Positions 34,115 to 42,499 of a stretch of DNA of 64,000 bases are shown here, one piece after another. The notes beneath the pieces were generated by a model that was not told the origin of the DNA, searched no databases, and saw only the letters and a list, made by a program, of their open reading frames with translations. The DNA is from Anianibacter sp965662745 (lineage in GTDB: Bacteria > Pseudomonadota > Alphaproteobacteria > Rhodobacterales > Rhodobacteraceae), in NCBI GenBank assembly GCA_965662745.1, contig CBFIJK010000010.1:9974-73973 (forward strand). The letters run 5' to 3'. Every line of letters begins with the position of its first letter. Within the stretch, counting starts at the first letter, position 1. The translations under genes were made by a program, and so were the position numbers.

Positions 34115-34906
34115 TCAAGCGGCGCTGGCGCTGCGGCGCATGACGTCGAGCGCGAGAATGGCTTCGGCGATGCCGGCGGCACCGTGGCCTTTAGCAAAAT
34201 GAACGTGATCCTGCCCCTTGAGTTTCGACAAGAGTGCCGGTTCGGAATTGCCGACGGCGACCGAAGGAAGACCGAGCGACAACATGGACAGATCGTTCAA
34301 CGTGTCGCCCGCGACGATGCAGCGATCATTCGGCACGCCCAGATGCGCGAGAAGGCGCAGCAGGGACGGCCCTTTGCTCACATCCTTCGGCAGGACATCG
34401 AAGAAGCGGTTGTCGGACACCAGCGCGTCGAGACCCATTTCAGCAACGATATCGAGCACGCTTTCGTCGAACGTCTCAGGGTCCATGTCGTAACTGAGGC
34501 GATAGCGAAAGCCGGACGACTGTAGTTTGAGCCCCGGCTTGGCATGCAGCGCCGCCTGAACGCGCCCACCCGCATTGCCCCATGCCTCGACGATTTCCGC
34601 CTCAAGCTCTTCGATCGGGCTTAGCATGTGATCGTCGCCCACGGACGCGATGGTGGTGCCGACATCGCCCACGACATAATCGGGCCGGGGCACGTCGCCT
34701 TTGCGCGTCAGGTTGCGGATGAAACCCGGATCGCGTCCCGTCACAAAGATCAGCCCCACGATGGCGCGGTTGTTTTCGATCCATTTATACAGACCGGTGC
34801 GCGCCTCGTCCGTCCCGCCAAGGAAGGTGCCGTCGAGATCGGTCGCGAGGACAAGTGCCTTGGTCGAGAGATCCGTGGTCCCGATGGTGGGTGTGATCTG
34901 TGTCAT
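34115..34906 (-). CDS. HAD-IIB phosphatase, candidate glucosylglycerol-phosphate phosphatase
   Basis: A 263-residue sucrose-phosphate-phosphatase-like HAD hydrolase. HAD motif I is VLATDLDGTFLGG (nucleophile and general-acid Asp), motif II includes IFVTGRDPG, motif III the lysine KGPSLLRLL, and motif IV is CIVAGDTLNDLSML. It is ATGA-coupled to gpsA upstream and 13 bp before ggpS, so its product most likely dephosphorylates glucosylglycerol phosphate. The cyanobacterial enzyme for this step (StpA/GgpP) and the phosphatase half of proteobacterial GgpPS fusions belong to HAD groups too. Direct orthology is not claimed. Confidence 0.82.
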   Translation of the reverse strand: MTQITPTIGTTDLSTKALVLATDLDGTFLGGTDEARTGLYKWIENNRAIVGLIFVTGRDPGFIRNLTRKGDVPRPDYVVGDVGTTIASVGDDHMLSPIEELEAEIVEAWGNAGGRVQAALHAKPGLKLQSSGFRYRLSYDMDPETFDESVLDIVAEMGLDALVSDNRFFDVLPKDVSKGPSLLRLLAHLGVPNDRCIVAGDTLNDLSMLSLGLPSVAVGNSEPALLSKLKGQDHVHFAKGHGAAGIAEAILALDVMRRSASAA

Positions 34907-36045
34907 GAGAACCTTTCTGCCAGTTGTTGAACGGCGCTATCGGACGCCGGATGATCGAATGAGAGGTCGAGCGCGTTGGGCTCTGCCTCGATTGGGCGCG
35001 ACCAGAGGGCGGCGAAGGTCTCGCCGAGATCAGCGCCGCTATGAAGGACGGCCCGCACCGCTTCGCTGATCGGCATCGACACGCCCACGCGGCGCGCAAG
35101 ATCGGTGACGGACCGGGCGTTCATTTCGCCCTCGACCACGACGGGCTTGCCGTCGAAGCACTCGGCCCGCGATGTTCCCTTACCAAGCTGCAGACCCAGC
35201 GACATATTCCGCGACGTGGGACTGGAGCAGGTGAGCGTCAGATCGCCCATGCCCGACAGCCCCGTCACGGTCTCGCGCCGCCCGCCAAGCGCTTCGGCGA
35301 GCACTTTCATCTCGTCCACACCGCGCGTAATAAGCGCGGCGCGGGTGTTTTCGGCAAAGCCCGCGCCAGTCATCATCCCGCAGGCGATGGCGATCACGTT
35401 CTTGACCGCGCCGCCCACCTCGACCCCGACAAGATCGTCCGAGACATAGGCGCGGAAGCTTTCGGTCGAGAGCGACACGGCCATGCGGACCGCCGGGCTT
35501 TCATCCGGGTCCAGCCGATCGCGATGGGTGAAGGGGAAAGCCACGGTGGCGGCAGTCGGATGTCCGAGCGCGGTTTCGGCCGCAAAGGTCGGGCCAGAAA
35601 CGCAGCCTATGGGCATGCCCGGCAATTCTTCCTCGACAACCTGTGTCATGAGAAGGCCGGTCTCGGCCTCGATCCCCTTGGCGCAGACAATGACGGGTGT
35701 TCCGGGCGCCAGGTATTCGGCCATCTGCCGCGCAACGGATCGGACCGACCGGGATGGCACGATGATCGCCGCCGCTTCTGCCCCTTCAAGCGCCGCGCGC
35801 ATTTCATGCACGGCGTAAAGCGTTTCAGGCAGCGGCACGTCCGGCAAGTGACGCGGATTTTCATGCCGCGCATTGATCGCGCCGCACACATCGCTGTCGC
35901 GGCCCCAGATGCGTGTCTGCACCCCCGCCTTCGCAAAGGTCGCAGCGACCGCAGTGCCCCAGGACCCGGCACCAAGAACGGCGACGCGGCCGAAGGGTTT
36001 CGGGCGATGCGTACGCGGGATGTTGGTTATGATCTGATGCTGCAT
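34903..36045 (-). CDS. gpsA: NAD(P)-dependent glycerol-3-phosphate dehydrogenase
   Basis: A 380-residue GpsA: GRVAVLGAGSWGTAVAATFAKAG (Rossmann), VCAKGIE, SGPTFAAE, the catalytic lysine in GVEVGGAVKNVIAIACGM, and GLSGMGDLTLTCSS. It reduces dihydroxyacetone phosphate to sn-glycerol-3-phosphate. As the first gene of gpsA-phosphatase-ggpS it would feed the acceptor for glucosylglycerol synthesis, and may be a second copy beside a housekeeping gpsA. I chose MQHQIITNIPRT as start; an ATG 23 codons earlier remains possible. A tail of about 45 residues beyond the usual end is proline/acidic-rich. Confidence 0.9.
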   Translation of the reverse strand: MQHQIITNIPRTHRPKPFGRVAVLGAGSWGTAVAATFAKAGVQTRIWGRDSDVCGAINARHENPRHLPDVPLPETLYAVHEMRAALEGAEAAAIIVPSRSVRSVARQMAEYLAPGTPVIVCAKGIEAETGLLMTQVVEEELPGMPIGCVSGPTFAAETALGHPTAATVAFPFTHRDRLDPDESPAVRMAVSLSTESFRAYVSDDLVGVEVGGAVKNVIAIACGMMTGAGFAENTRAALITRGVDEMKVLAEALGGRRETVTGLSGMGDLTLTCSSPTSRNMSLGLQLGKGTSRAECFDGKPVVVEGEMNARSVTDLARRVGVSMPISEAVRAVLHSGADLGETFAALWSRPIEAEPNALDLSFDHPASDSAVQQLAERFS

Positions 36046-36488
36046 GCGATGTGCCGAACTGTTTTTGGAAACGACGATGGGACCCGTTGCGGGGTGGCCG
36101 AATGACGGGATCACGCGGGCCGGGCATGTCGTTTATGGATTATTCATGTCGCAAATGGTGTGCCCCGAAGACGCGAGGTCAATGCTGCAACTGCGAAAAA
36201 CCGCCAAGAGCGTCGAAACCGACGCCTTGCACGGCAGCACATCGCGGTTGATGGGCCTGCATTGACCGAAGTGATGAAATTTTAAGCGCTTCTTGAACGG
36301 GTGAGGGGATCAAACTCGCCAGCGATCGTTCAGCGCAACCATCGGCATTCTGCAGCGCAGCAATCAACATTCCCATCCTCGAATTCACCGCGCAAGATGC
36401 GCGAAGAGGAACACAGGGACGGTCCATCGGCTGGCTTTCGACTATCCCTTGCAGCCTTGACCATGGATTTAGAATTCGGAACAACCGC
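36046..36488. other. Non-coding region upstream of the glucosylglycerol operon
   Basis: About 440 bp without a recognisable gene on either strand. The first part must contain the gpsA promoter, but I see no convincing -35/-10 pair or EcfG-type site. The base composition is lower in GC than neighbours from about 36270 to 36420. Confidence 0.5.
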
Positions 36489-36620
36489 GTGCTGATCACT
36501 GGCCCGGCGGGCGGAATTGGACGCGAGACTGCCAAACTCTTTTCCGACGCAGGCGCCGAAATTACGCTGACCGTTCTCGACCAGAAGGACGACAAAGCGA
36601 CCGCGAAGGAGATGAGAACG
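36489..36620 (+). pseudogene. N-terminal fragment of a short-chain dehydrogenase
   Basis: A GTG-started stretch reads LITGPAGGIGRETAKLFSDA with the SDR glycine motif TGxxxGIG, then GAEITLTVLDQKDDKATAKEM, and then loses family resemblance after about 42 codons. The remaining SDR domains (catalytic YxxxK) are absent. It abuts the 3' end of exoD. It is a truncated remnant, probably from a deletion that also created the junction with exoD. Confidence 0.6.
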
Positions 36621-36679
36621 CTTGGCTGGTATTCTGTCTCAAAGCCGCAAGGCGCAAGCCAACGCCGCGGGTCATGCCG

Positions 36680-37264
36680 TCAGAGGAGGTAAGAGATCAC
36701 ACCGCCCGCAAGGGCCAGAAGCGACAGACCAAGCGCCGCGAACACGCCGTCCTTCGTCAGAAGCGAGATCGACAAGAGCGTCACCACCCCGCCCATCAGC
36801 GAGCCGGTGAACGGCAGAAGTTCGAGAAACGGCATGATCAACCCGCAAATCAGACACGCCACCTTGATCACAGTCGTACCGGGCTGGCGCACGAAGTAGC
36901 GCAGGCGCTTATGCGTGTGCCGGTCCAGAAAACGTACCGCGCCACCGGATTTGTCGAGCGCATCGCAAAGATTGTCCGCATCCACATGTCGGTGCAGAAT
37001 CCAGCGTGGCAGCCACAGCTTCTTGCGGCCGAAGACCATCTGCCCGGCAATGATCGCGATCATCAGACCGCATATAGTAGTGAGTCCTGGAATACCGCTC
37101 AGCGGCGTGGTCGCGATAAGCGCCGGCAACAGCATCAGTCCAGCCTGCGAGACATGGCCAAGATTGGTGACCACAGCCTCGACGCTCACCTGGTCCCGGC
37201 CCTTCGAGATCTCGCGCACGTCCTGCAGGACATCGCCAATGATGTGCTTCTGTGTGTCGCCCAT
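36680..37264 (-). CDS. exoD: Exopolysaccharide-synthesis ExoD-like membrane protein
   Basis: A 194-residue membrane protein of the ExoD family. An N-terminal cytoplasmic segment (QKHIIGDVLQDVREISKG) precedes hydrophobic helices at about 47-75, 125-150 and 155-190, with the conserved AIIAGQMVFGRKKLWLP signature. ExoD is needed for exopolysaccharide and alkaline tolerance in rhizobia; its biochemistry is unknown. Start at MGDTQKHII was chosen because GGAG lies nine bases upstream, whereas it is adjacent to the preceding ATG. A GGAAC-N17-CGTT element at 37291-37316 places it under the general stress response. Confidence 0.83.
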   Translation of the reverse strand: MGDTQKHIIGDVLQDVREISKGRDQVSVEAVVTNLGHVSQAGLMLLPALIATTPLSGIPGLTTICGLMIAIIAGQMVFGRKKLWLPRWILHRHVDADNLCDALDKSGGAVRFLDRHTHKRLRYFVRQPGTTVIKVACLICGLIMPFLELLPFTGSLMGGVVTLLSISLLTKDGVFAALGLSLLALAGGVISYLL

Positions 37265-37290
37265 TCTTTCCATCTCCGCACGCTTTAAAG

Positions 37291-37316
37291 AACGTTGCGA
37301 CCCAAACACGGGTTCC
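37291..37316 (-). promoter_or_regulatory. EcfG-type general-stress promoter of exoD
   Basis: On the minus strand GGAAC (37312-37316) and CGTT (37291-37294) are separated by exactly 17 bp, fitting the alphaproteobacterial EcfG consensus GGAAC-N16/17-CGTT. The -10 ends 27 bp before the chosen exoD start, giving a short leader with its Shine-Dalgarno. Confidence 0.7.
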
Positions 37317-37436
37317 GCAGATCGCGGCGCAGTGTGGTCTGTCGGGCGCTTTCCTGGGACCGTTCCACTCAAACACCAGGGAACCACCTTCGCCTGCGGA
37401 GTTTTTACAACGGGACTCGACGAGAAAGAGACCGCT

Positions 37437-37592
37437 ATGAACCGCGATCAGGTTGAAGGCGGATGGAACGTGGTGTCTCAGGAAGGGATCTTTGAATCCA
37501 CGTCCGGAACCCACCCCGCCGGGAACGTCCTGCGGGACCTCTATGTCCGGAGCGTCCTCGAAGCCCTTGGGCGTTGTCGTGACGGTCCGTGA
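37437..37592 (+). pseudogene. Decayed csbD copy
   Basis: The first codons read MNRDQVEGGWN, matching the intact CsbD gene at 53828 (MNRDQIKGQWK), and the leader GAAAGAGACCGCTATG parallels GAAAGGAGGCCGCTATG there. After about 11 codons the resemblance ends. Upstream, GGAACCACC is retained at 37380, but the -10 is AGTT at 15 bp instead of CGTT at 16, so the stress promoter is also damaged. This is a paralogous remnant, not an active gene. The 300 bp that follow (37593-37888) hold no recognisable gene. Confidence 0.65.
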
Positions 37593-37888
37593 CACTCCAT
37601 CGAGGAAGACCATACCCGGCTGAGCAGGGCGTTGGTCTGATCCTTCAATCGGTCATCTCCGAAATCGGGCCGTGCGGCGCGGATACCCAAGCCTTTCCAA
37701 GGGGCGCAGAGTATCGCCGTAATGGACATCGAGTGCTGCGGCGTTGTCATGAATTTCCAAGTCTGCGCCGCGCTTTGCAAGTTTAGGGGAGCTGATCGTG
37801 GTTCTATTGGATTGAAATGAAGCGTGTTGCTGAAGGGCAAGAACGAGGCGGGGGCGAAATGTGACTCGTTGGAGACACCCTCAAGCCC

Positions 37889-39460
37889 TCACCCGCCATC
37901 GCGCCAGCGGGTGCGGTAAAGGTCGAAACGCCGGTCGCGCAGGTTGCGGACAGAGCCTTGCGCGCGGGCCCATTGCACGGTGGCAAGGTTCAGGTCGGCG
38001 ACAATGATCATCTCGACGTTCTCGGACGCCTCTGCCGCGATGCCGTCGCGGGCGAAGGGGAAATCGCAGGGCGTCAGGATCGCGGATTGCGCATACTGGA
38101 TGTCGATGTTCGAGACATTATCGAGGTTCCCGACCATGCCCGCCGTGACCACATAGCACTGATTTTCGATGGCGCGCGCCTGACAGCAATAGCGCACCCG
38201 CAAATGTCCATGCCGTGTGTCGGTGTTGTAAGGCACGAACAAAATCCGCGCGCCCTGGTCGGCAAGGCGTCGTGCGGCCTCGGGAAATTCGCTGTCGTAG
38301 CAGATCAGCACGCCAACCGGCCCGCAATCCGTGTCGATGATATCCACGCTGTCGCCGCCCTTGAGGTTCCAGCTTGACCGCTCATCGGGGGTTGGATGCA
38401 ATTTCTCCTGCGTATGCATGGTGCCGTCACGAAGGAAGACATAGCTGACGTTGTGAATATCGCCGTCGTCGACCCGCGTTGCGTGGCTGCCGCCGACGAT
38501 GTTGATCGCGCGGCTGATCGCCATCTGCCGCAAGCGTGCGACGAACTCTTCGGTAAACCCGGATGCGCGTTCGATGGCCTGTTCGGGGGGCAGTTCCTCG
38601 CCGTCGCACGACAGCAATTGCAGTGTGAACAACTCGGGGAAGACAACGAAATCAGCACCGTATTCCGACGCGATGTTCGCGAAGTAATCCACATTTTCGT
38701 AAAATTCTTCGGGCGACGCCAGCGTACGCGCCTGCAATTGCACCGACGCGACGCGCACGATCTCGGGATTGGCGCGGGTGATCGGCTGCGTTTCGGAATG
38801 CTCGTCCACATACGGATTGCGCCAAACCATGAGCGCCGCGTGACCGCCGGAAGGCGTGTCATCTGGAGCATAATTCGGCAACGCGCCGACAGGTTCAAAT
38901 CCGTGTTTGCTCTGGAAGCTCAGAACAGTATCGCGGATCGCACCATCATTGACCGCCTCGATATACGCTTCCGGGGTCGGGTAGGTCGCTTTGTTGCGGC
39001 GAAACCCCGGCAGGCGCCCGCCAAAGGCAATGCCTTTCAATTCAAGGTCGATGCAAAGCCGTTCTCGCGCCGAATACAGCCGCTTGCCGATACGCAGGCG
39101 CCGTTTTGTCGGGTCGACCATGACCTCCATCCCGTAAAGCCAGTCGCCATTGCCATTGTGTTGCGATCCATAGCCACCGCCGGTCGCCTCGTTCCATGTG
39201 TGCGGCTTTGTCACGCGGGCTTCGGTCAGTATCGTCGATGCGGCATATCCAACGATCTCGCCCTCATAGACGGCGACGAATACGCCTTCGGGAAAGGCAT
39301 TCACATGGCCTTTCAACTGGCCTTGGGTATAGGGCGGCTCCTCTGGGTAGACCTTTGCCGACAACGCAACAATCGCGGGGATGTCGGCGACGGTTGCGTG
39401 GCGGATTTCGAGCGTTGGCTTGGAGGCAGATGGCACGAGTGATGGGACCTGTTGATGCAA
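37889..39460 (-). CDS. Fused GNAT acetyltransferase and carbon-nitrogen hydrolase
   Basis: A 523-residue two-domain protein. The N-terminal GNAT domain is about 18-215 (TVADIPAIVALSAKVYPEE, VDPTKRRLRIGKRLYSARERL). The C-terminal nitrilase-superfamily domain is about 233-515 with intact triad E276 (FPELFT), K353 (QEKLHPTPDE) and C387 (ICYDSEFPE). A natural fusion of this kind occurs widely in bacteria; its substrate is not established, although an amide or N-acyl compound is implied. It is divergent from the EamA transporter, 276 bp apart, and probably monocistronic. Confidence 0.87.
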   Translation of the reverse strand: MHQQVPSLVPSASKPTLEIRHATVADIPAIVALSAKVYPEEPPYTQGQLKGHVNAFPEGVFVAVYEGEIVGYAASTILTEARVTKPHTWNEATGGGYGSQHNGNGDWLYGMEVMVDPTKRRLRIGKRLYSARERLCIDLELKGIAFGGRLPGFRRNKATYPTPEAYIEAVNDGAIRDTVLSFQSKHGFEPVGALPNYAPDDTPSGGHAALMVWRNPYVDEHSETQPITRANPEIVRVASVQLQARTLASPEEFYENVDYFANIASEYGADFVVFPELFTLQLLSCDGEELPPEQAIERASGFTEEFVARLRQMAISRAINIVGGSHATRVDDGDIHNVSYVFLRDGTMHTQEKLHPTPDERSSWNLKGGDSVDIIDTDCGPVGVLICYDSEFPEAARRLADQGARILFVPYNTDTRHGHLRVRYCCQARAIENQCYVVTAGMVGNLDNVSNIDIQYAQSAILTPCDFPFARDGIAAEASENVEMIIVADLNLATVQWARAQGSVRNLRDRRFDLYRTRWRDGG

Positions 39461-39736
39461 AAGACAGGGCGGAACCTACTTCGACGTCGTCGCAGGCGAA
39501 AGTGTCTACTTCCTTTGCGAGACAGCCACGCGCGACCTGACGCTACTGCGCGATACACGCGGAACCGGCCTTGTGCAGCCGCAGCATGGCAATCGAGGGA
39601 CTGGTGGAGGTCCTTTCCGGGCCCGAAGCGACGAGCAAGTATACTGCCGCTCAGTTGTCCCGCTGGGCTGCGGCATGTCCGCCCTGAGCCCTTCTGCGCT
39701 TTCCAGAAGCCTTGATATTGAGTAACGGCTCGTACC

Positions 39737-40630
39737 ATGAACCGCTCTCCACTGTTCGGGATCACTCTTGCGCTCGCTGGTGTGCTTGTCCTCACGCCTG
39801 ACACGCTGCTGATGCGCCTGTCGGGACTCTCAGGCTGGGCGATGCTGGGCTGGCGTGGTCTTGGGATGGCGGGTGTATTTCTTTTTATCTGGGCGCTTAC
39901 GGCGCGAGACCGCCGTCGCGATCTGGCGATGCTTTTTACTGGTGCAGGCGCTGCTGTGGTGCTTTGCCAGATCGCCAACCAGGCGTTCTTCAACCTCGGA
40001 ATTGCAGCTGCGCCGGTGGCAATGGTCCTCTTTGGTGTCGCCGCAGTTCCTGTGTTCTCGGCAGCATTCGCCTGGATTCTCGTGCGTGAACCGACCCATC
40101 CGGCCACCTGGGTCGCAACCCTCCTTGTCTTCGTTGGTATTGCCGTCGCGGCGTCGGGCAAATCGGTCGACGGCGTGGGATTTGAGACAAGCGCGCTTCT
40201 TGGCGGTCTTGCGGGGCTTGGCGTTGCGGCGGGGTTGGCGGGCAGCTTCGTGCTGATCCGCCTGACATCGGGGCTGTCGATCCTGCTGACAATTGGGGTC
40301 GGCTCGGCGTTGTCGGCCACACTCGGGGCGGCGCTGGCTGGTCCGCAAGCGCTGTACGACGGCACACTCTGGCCGATCCTGCTTGCCGCTTTCGTGGTCC
40401 TGCCATTTGCTTTCGGCGCGATGTCGCGGGCCAGCCGCCATACACAGGCCGCAAATGTCAGCCTGATTCTGCTGCTTGAAACCGTGCTGGGTCCACTCTG
40501 GGTCTGGGCTGGTGTCGGAGAAGCACCGACACCGCGCATGTTGCTGGGCGGGGCGATCGTTGTGGTCACGCTCGCGGGGTACATTGCGATCACGGCACGC
40601 CGTTCCTTTGGGGCGCGGCCGATCGCGTGA
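39737..40630 (+). CDS. EamA/DMT-family transporter
   Basis: A 297-residue membrane protein with about ten hydrophobic helices arranged as two EamA repeats (about 5-140 and 150-290). It shows typical helix-end motifs such as IANQAFFNLGIAAAPVAMVLFGVAAVPVF and LLETVLGPLWVWAGVGEAPT. DMT transporters move small metabolites or amino acids across the inner membrane. It is monocistronic with no terminator-like hairpin at its end. The substrate is not visible. Confidence 0.85.
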   Translation: MNRSPLFGITLALAGVLVLTPDTLLMRLSGLSGWAMLGWRGLGMAGVFLFIWALTARDRRRDLAMLFTGAGAAVVLCQIANQAFFNLGIAAAPVAMVLFGVAAVPVFSAAFAWILVREPTHPATWVATLLVFVGIAVAASGKSVDGVGFETSALLGGLAGLGVAAGLAGSFVLIRLTSGLSILLTIGVGSALSATLGAALAGPQALYDGTLWPILLAAFVVLPFAFGAMSRASRHTQAANVSLILLLETVLGPLWVWAGVGEAPTPRMLLGGAIVVVTLAGYIAITARRSFGARPIA

Positions 40631-40822
40631 CCCGCGCAACACGCAAACGACTTCTTCGATCCGCTCATTCTGCGGCCTCGACGGAACGCTTCTAGAAACT
40701 ACGCCTTCTTGGCGCGAGCTTGCACCTTATCGCCGATGATATGTCTGCGCGCTGGACTTGTCGCGCTTTAGTGCCGCCTCTGGCTGTTGTTGAAGCTACT
40801 TTCCATTCGAAAGCGACGGCGC

Positions 40823-40856
40823 TTTTCCAGCCCAGTGCGATTTTCCAGCCCAGTGC
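40823..40856. repeat. Two-copy tandem repeat, 18-bp period
   Basis: TTTTCCAGCCCAGTGC occurs at 40823-40838 and 40841-40856 with GA between. It lies in the 400-bp region (40631-41030) between the EamA and PRC-barrel genes, which otherwise shows no gene. A weak EcfG-like GGAAC-N17-CATT is at 40940-40965. Confidence 0.7.
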
Positions 40857-41030
40857 TAAGTGCCTTCGAGACGCACACGCAGCCGCAAGGCGCGGCGGCG
40901 ATCTGGCGGGTCTGAGGCCGAATGCTCTGTCCCGATCTTGGAACATGTCCGCGGACCCATGCATTTTTCCAGTGAAGCACCAATGCACGTCATCGGTGCG
41001 AAAATTCACACGAAACGAAAGGATCCGTCC

Positions 41031-42356
41031 ATGAAACGGCTTCTTGCAACCACCGCCCTTGTGGCGATCACCGCAATGCCCGCCGCGGCAGAGCAGCATT
41101 CCGAAATGCAGAGCGACATGCCCCTTTCGGTTGGCGAAAGCGAAACCCGCGTGTCCAACCTGATGGACGCCACGGTCTACATGCCCGCCGACGGCACCGC
41201 AGGCGACATCGAAGGCATGCAGATCAGCTCTGCTCCGGACAGCTGGACAGAGATCGGCACGATTTCGGACGTGTTCGTCGATGGCTCGGGCGAAGTGTCC
41301 ACCGTCGTTCTGACACCCAATGACAACGCTGGCAGCGACGCCGAACGCCTTGGGGTCATGGTCGACGCCATGACGTTCAAGGAAAGCGAGAACGGCGAAC
41401 AGCTGTTCGTCGTCTATACCGGCGACAAGGTCACTCTGGAGCAAAGCGACGAGTTCGACGAGGCCCGCGCCGAAGATCAGGGCATGATGTCTGCATCAGA
41501 GGTTCAGAACCGCGAGACCGCGACTGACGTCTCGAACGACGCGCAGAGCACGGAGCAGATGGCCGACGCGCAGAATGCCGAAACCTCACAGGACGGTATC
41601 ACTATCCGCGCATCCGACCTGAGCGGCCGCACCGTCTACATCCCCGGCGAAGGAACCTCGGCCGATGATCTTCCCACCGCAGTCTCGCAAGCAGATGCAA
41701 ACTGGCAAGTGATCGGCGATGTCGATGCGGTCGTTCTGACGCAAGGCGTCGAGATCAAATCGGTCACGCTGGACGCGGGCGACTTCCTTGGCATCGGCGA
41801 GAAAGAGGTCGAAGCGTCGATGGATGAGTTGCACTTTGTGCGTGACAGCGACACCGACGGCGAATGGTTCGTGGTGTTCACCGGGGACCGCAGCGTTCTC
41901 GAAGAGCGTGAAGAATACGACCGGGCCGCCGCAGAAACACGCGGTGAGACGTATCTGTCCAACAACCGGACCAACCCGGTGGACGTAGCTTCGAACCAGA
42001 GCCGGGCAGACGAGTTGGAAATGGGGTCCCAAGACCCGCAGCTCGATTCCGAAATACTGCGCGACCGGGACGCCAACCCTGTCCTGACTGCAGAACAACT
42101 TGACGGCGCACCGGTCTACGACTCGACCGGCGAAGAGATCGGCAATGTCTCGCGCCTCGTTATGGCAGATGGTGGGGCCGTGTCCGAAGTCGTCATCGAT
42201 GTCGGTGGCTTTCTCGGGATCGGCGACAAGCCGGTGGCGATCAGCTATGAAGACCTTGAAGTCTTCGACGATGTCGATACCGCCTTTGGCGATGTCCGCG
42301 TCAGCGTCGCCCAGACCCGTTCGGAACTTGAAGCGATGGAAACCTGGACGCAGTGA
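41031..42356 (+). CDS. Exported acidic protein with three PRC-barrel repeats
   Basis: A 441-residue protein with signal peptide about 1-20 (AITAMPAAAEQ). Three PRC-barrel-like units follow: about 45-155 (WTEIGTISDVFVDGSGEVSTVVL), 190-300 (WQVIGDVDAVVLTQGVEIKSVTLDAGDFLGIGEKEV) and 350-430 (ITGEEIGNVSRLV-type, here DSTGEEIGNVSRLVMADGG, then VVIDVGGFLGIGDKPV). The mature protein is very acidic, fitting a periplasmic location in a salt-adapted cell. PRC barrels bind RNA, photosynthetic reaction centre or other partners; here function is unknown. A strong terminator at 42381 ends the unit. Confidence 0.83.
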   Translation: MKRLLATTALVAITAMPAAAEQHSEMQSDMPLSVGESETRVSNLMDATVYMPADGTAGDIEGMQISSAPDSWTEIGTISDVFVDGSGEVSTVVLTPNDNAGSDAERLGVMVDAMTFKESENGEQLFVVYTGDKVTLEQSDEFDEARAEDQGMMSASEVQNRETATDVSNDAQSTEQMADAQNAETSQDGITIRASDLSGRTVYIPGEGTSADDLPTAVSQADANWQVIGDVDAVVLTQGVEIKSVTLDAGDFLGIGEKEVEASMDELHFVRDSDTDGEWFVVFTGDRSVLEEREEYDRAAAETRGETYLSNNRTNPVDVASNQSRADELEMGSQDPQLDSEILRDRDANPVLTAEQLDGAPVYDSTGEEIGNVSRLVMADGGAVSEVVIDVGGFLGIGDKPVAISYEDLEVFDDVDTAFGDVRVSVAQTRSELEAMETWTQ

Positions 42357-42380
42357 TCCAGTCGTCTGATCTGATGATTT

Positions 42381-42405
42381 GGGCCGCCTTCGGGCGGCCC
42401 TTTTT
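42381..42405 (+). terminator. Rho-independent terminator of the PRC-barrel gene
   Basis: GGGCCGCC-TTCG-GGCGGCCC followed by TTTTT: an 8-bp GC stem with the stable TTCG loop and a five-T tract, 24 bp after the stop codon. Confidence 0.93.
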
Positions 42406-42499
42406 CATGGGCGGGCCGTCGGTTTTGCCGCGCGCAACGCCGTCACCTGCCCCCTTGCCGCCCCCGCCCTGCCGGGGATCCTCGCGCCTTTTTGTGGGT

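Noticed and set aside
31855..34143. Open frame of about 760 codons on the plus strand
   Set aside because: Entirely antisense to the ChaC and ggpS genes; high-GC codon mirror effect without any domain.
37593..37888. Possible small gene on the minus strand between the csbD remnant and the fusion gene
   Set aside because: The open frame has no recognisable motif or ribosome-binding site and shifts frame relative to neighbouring remnants.
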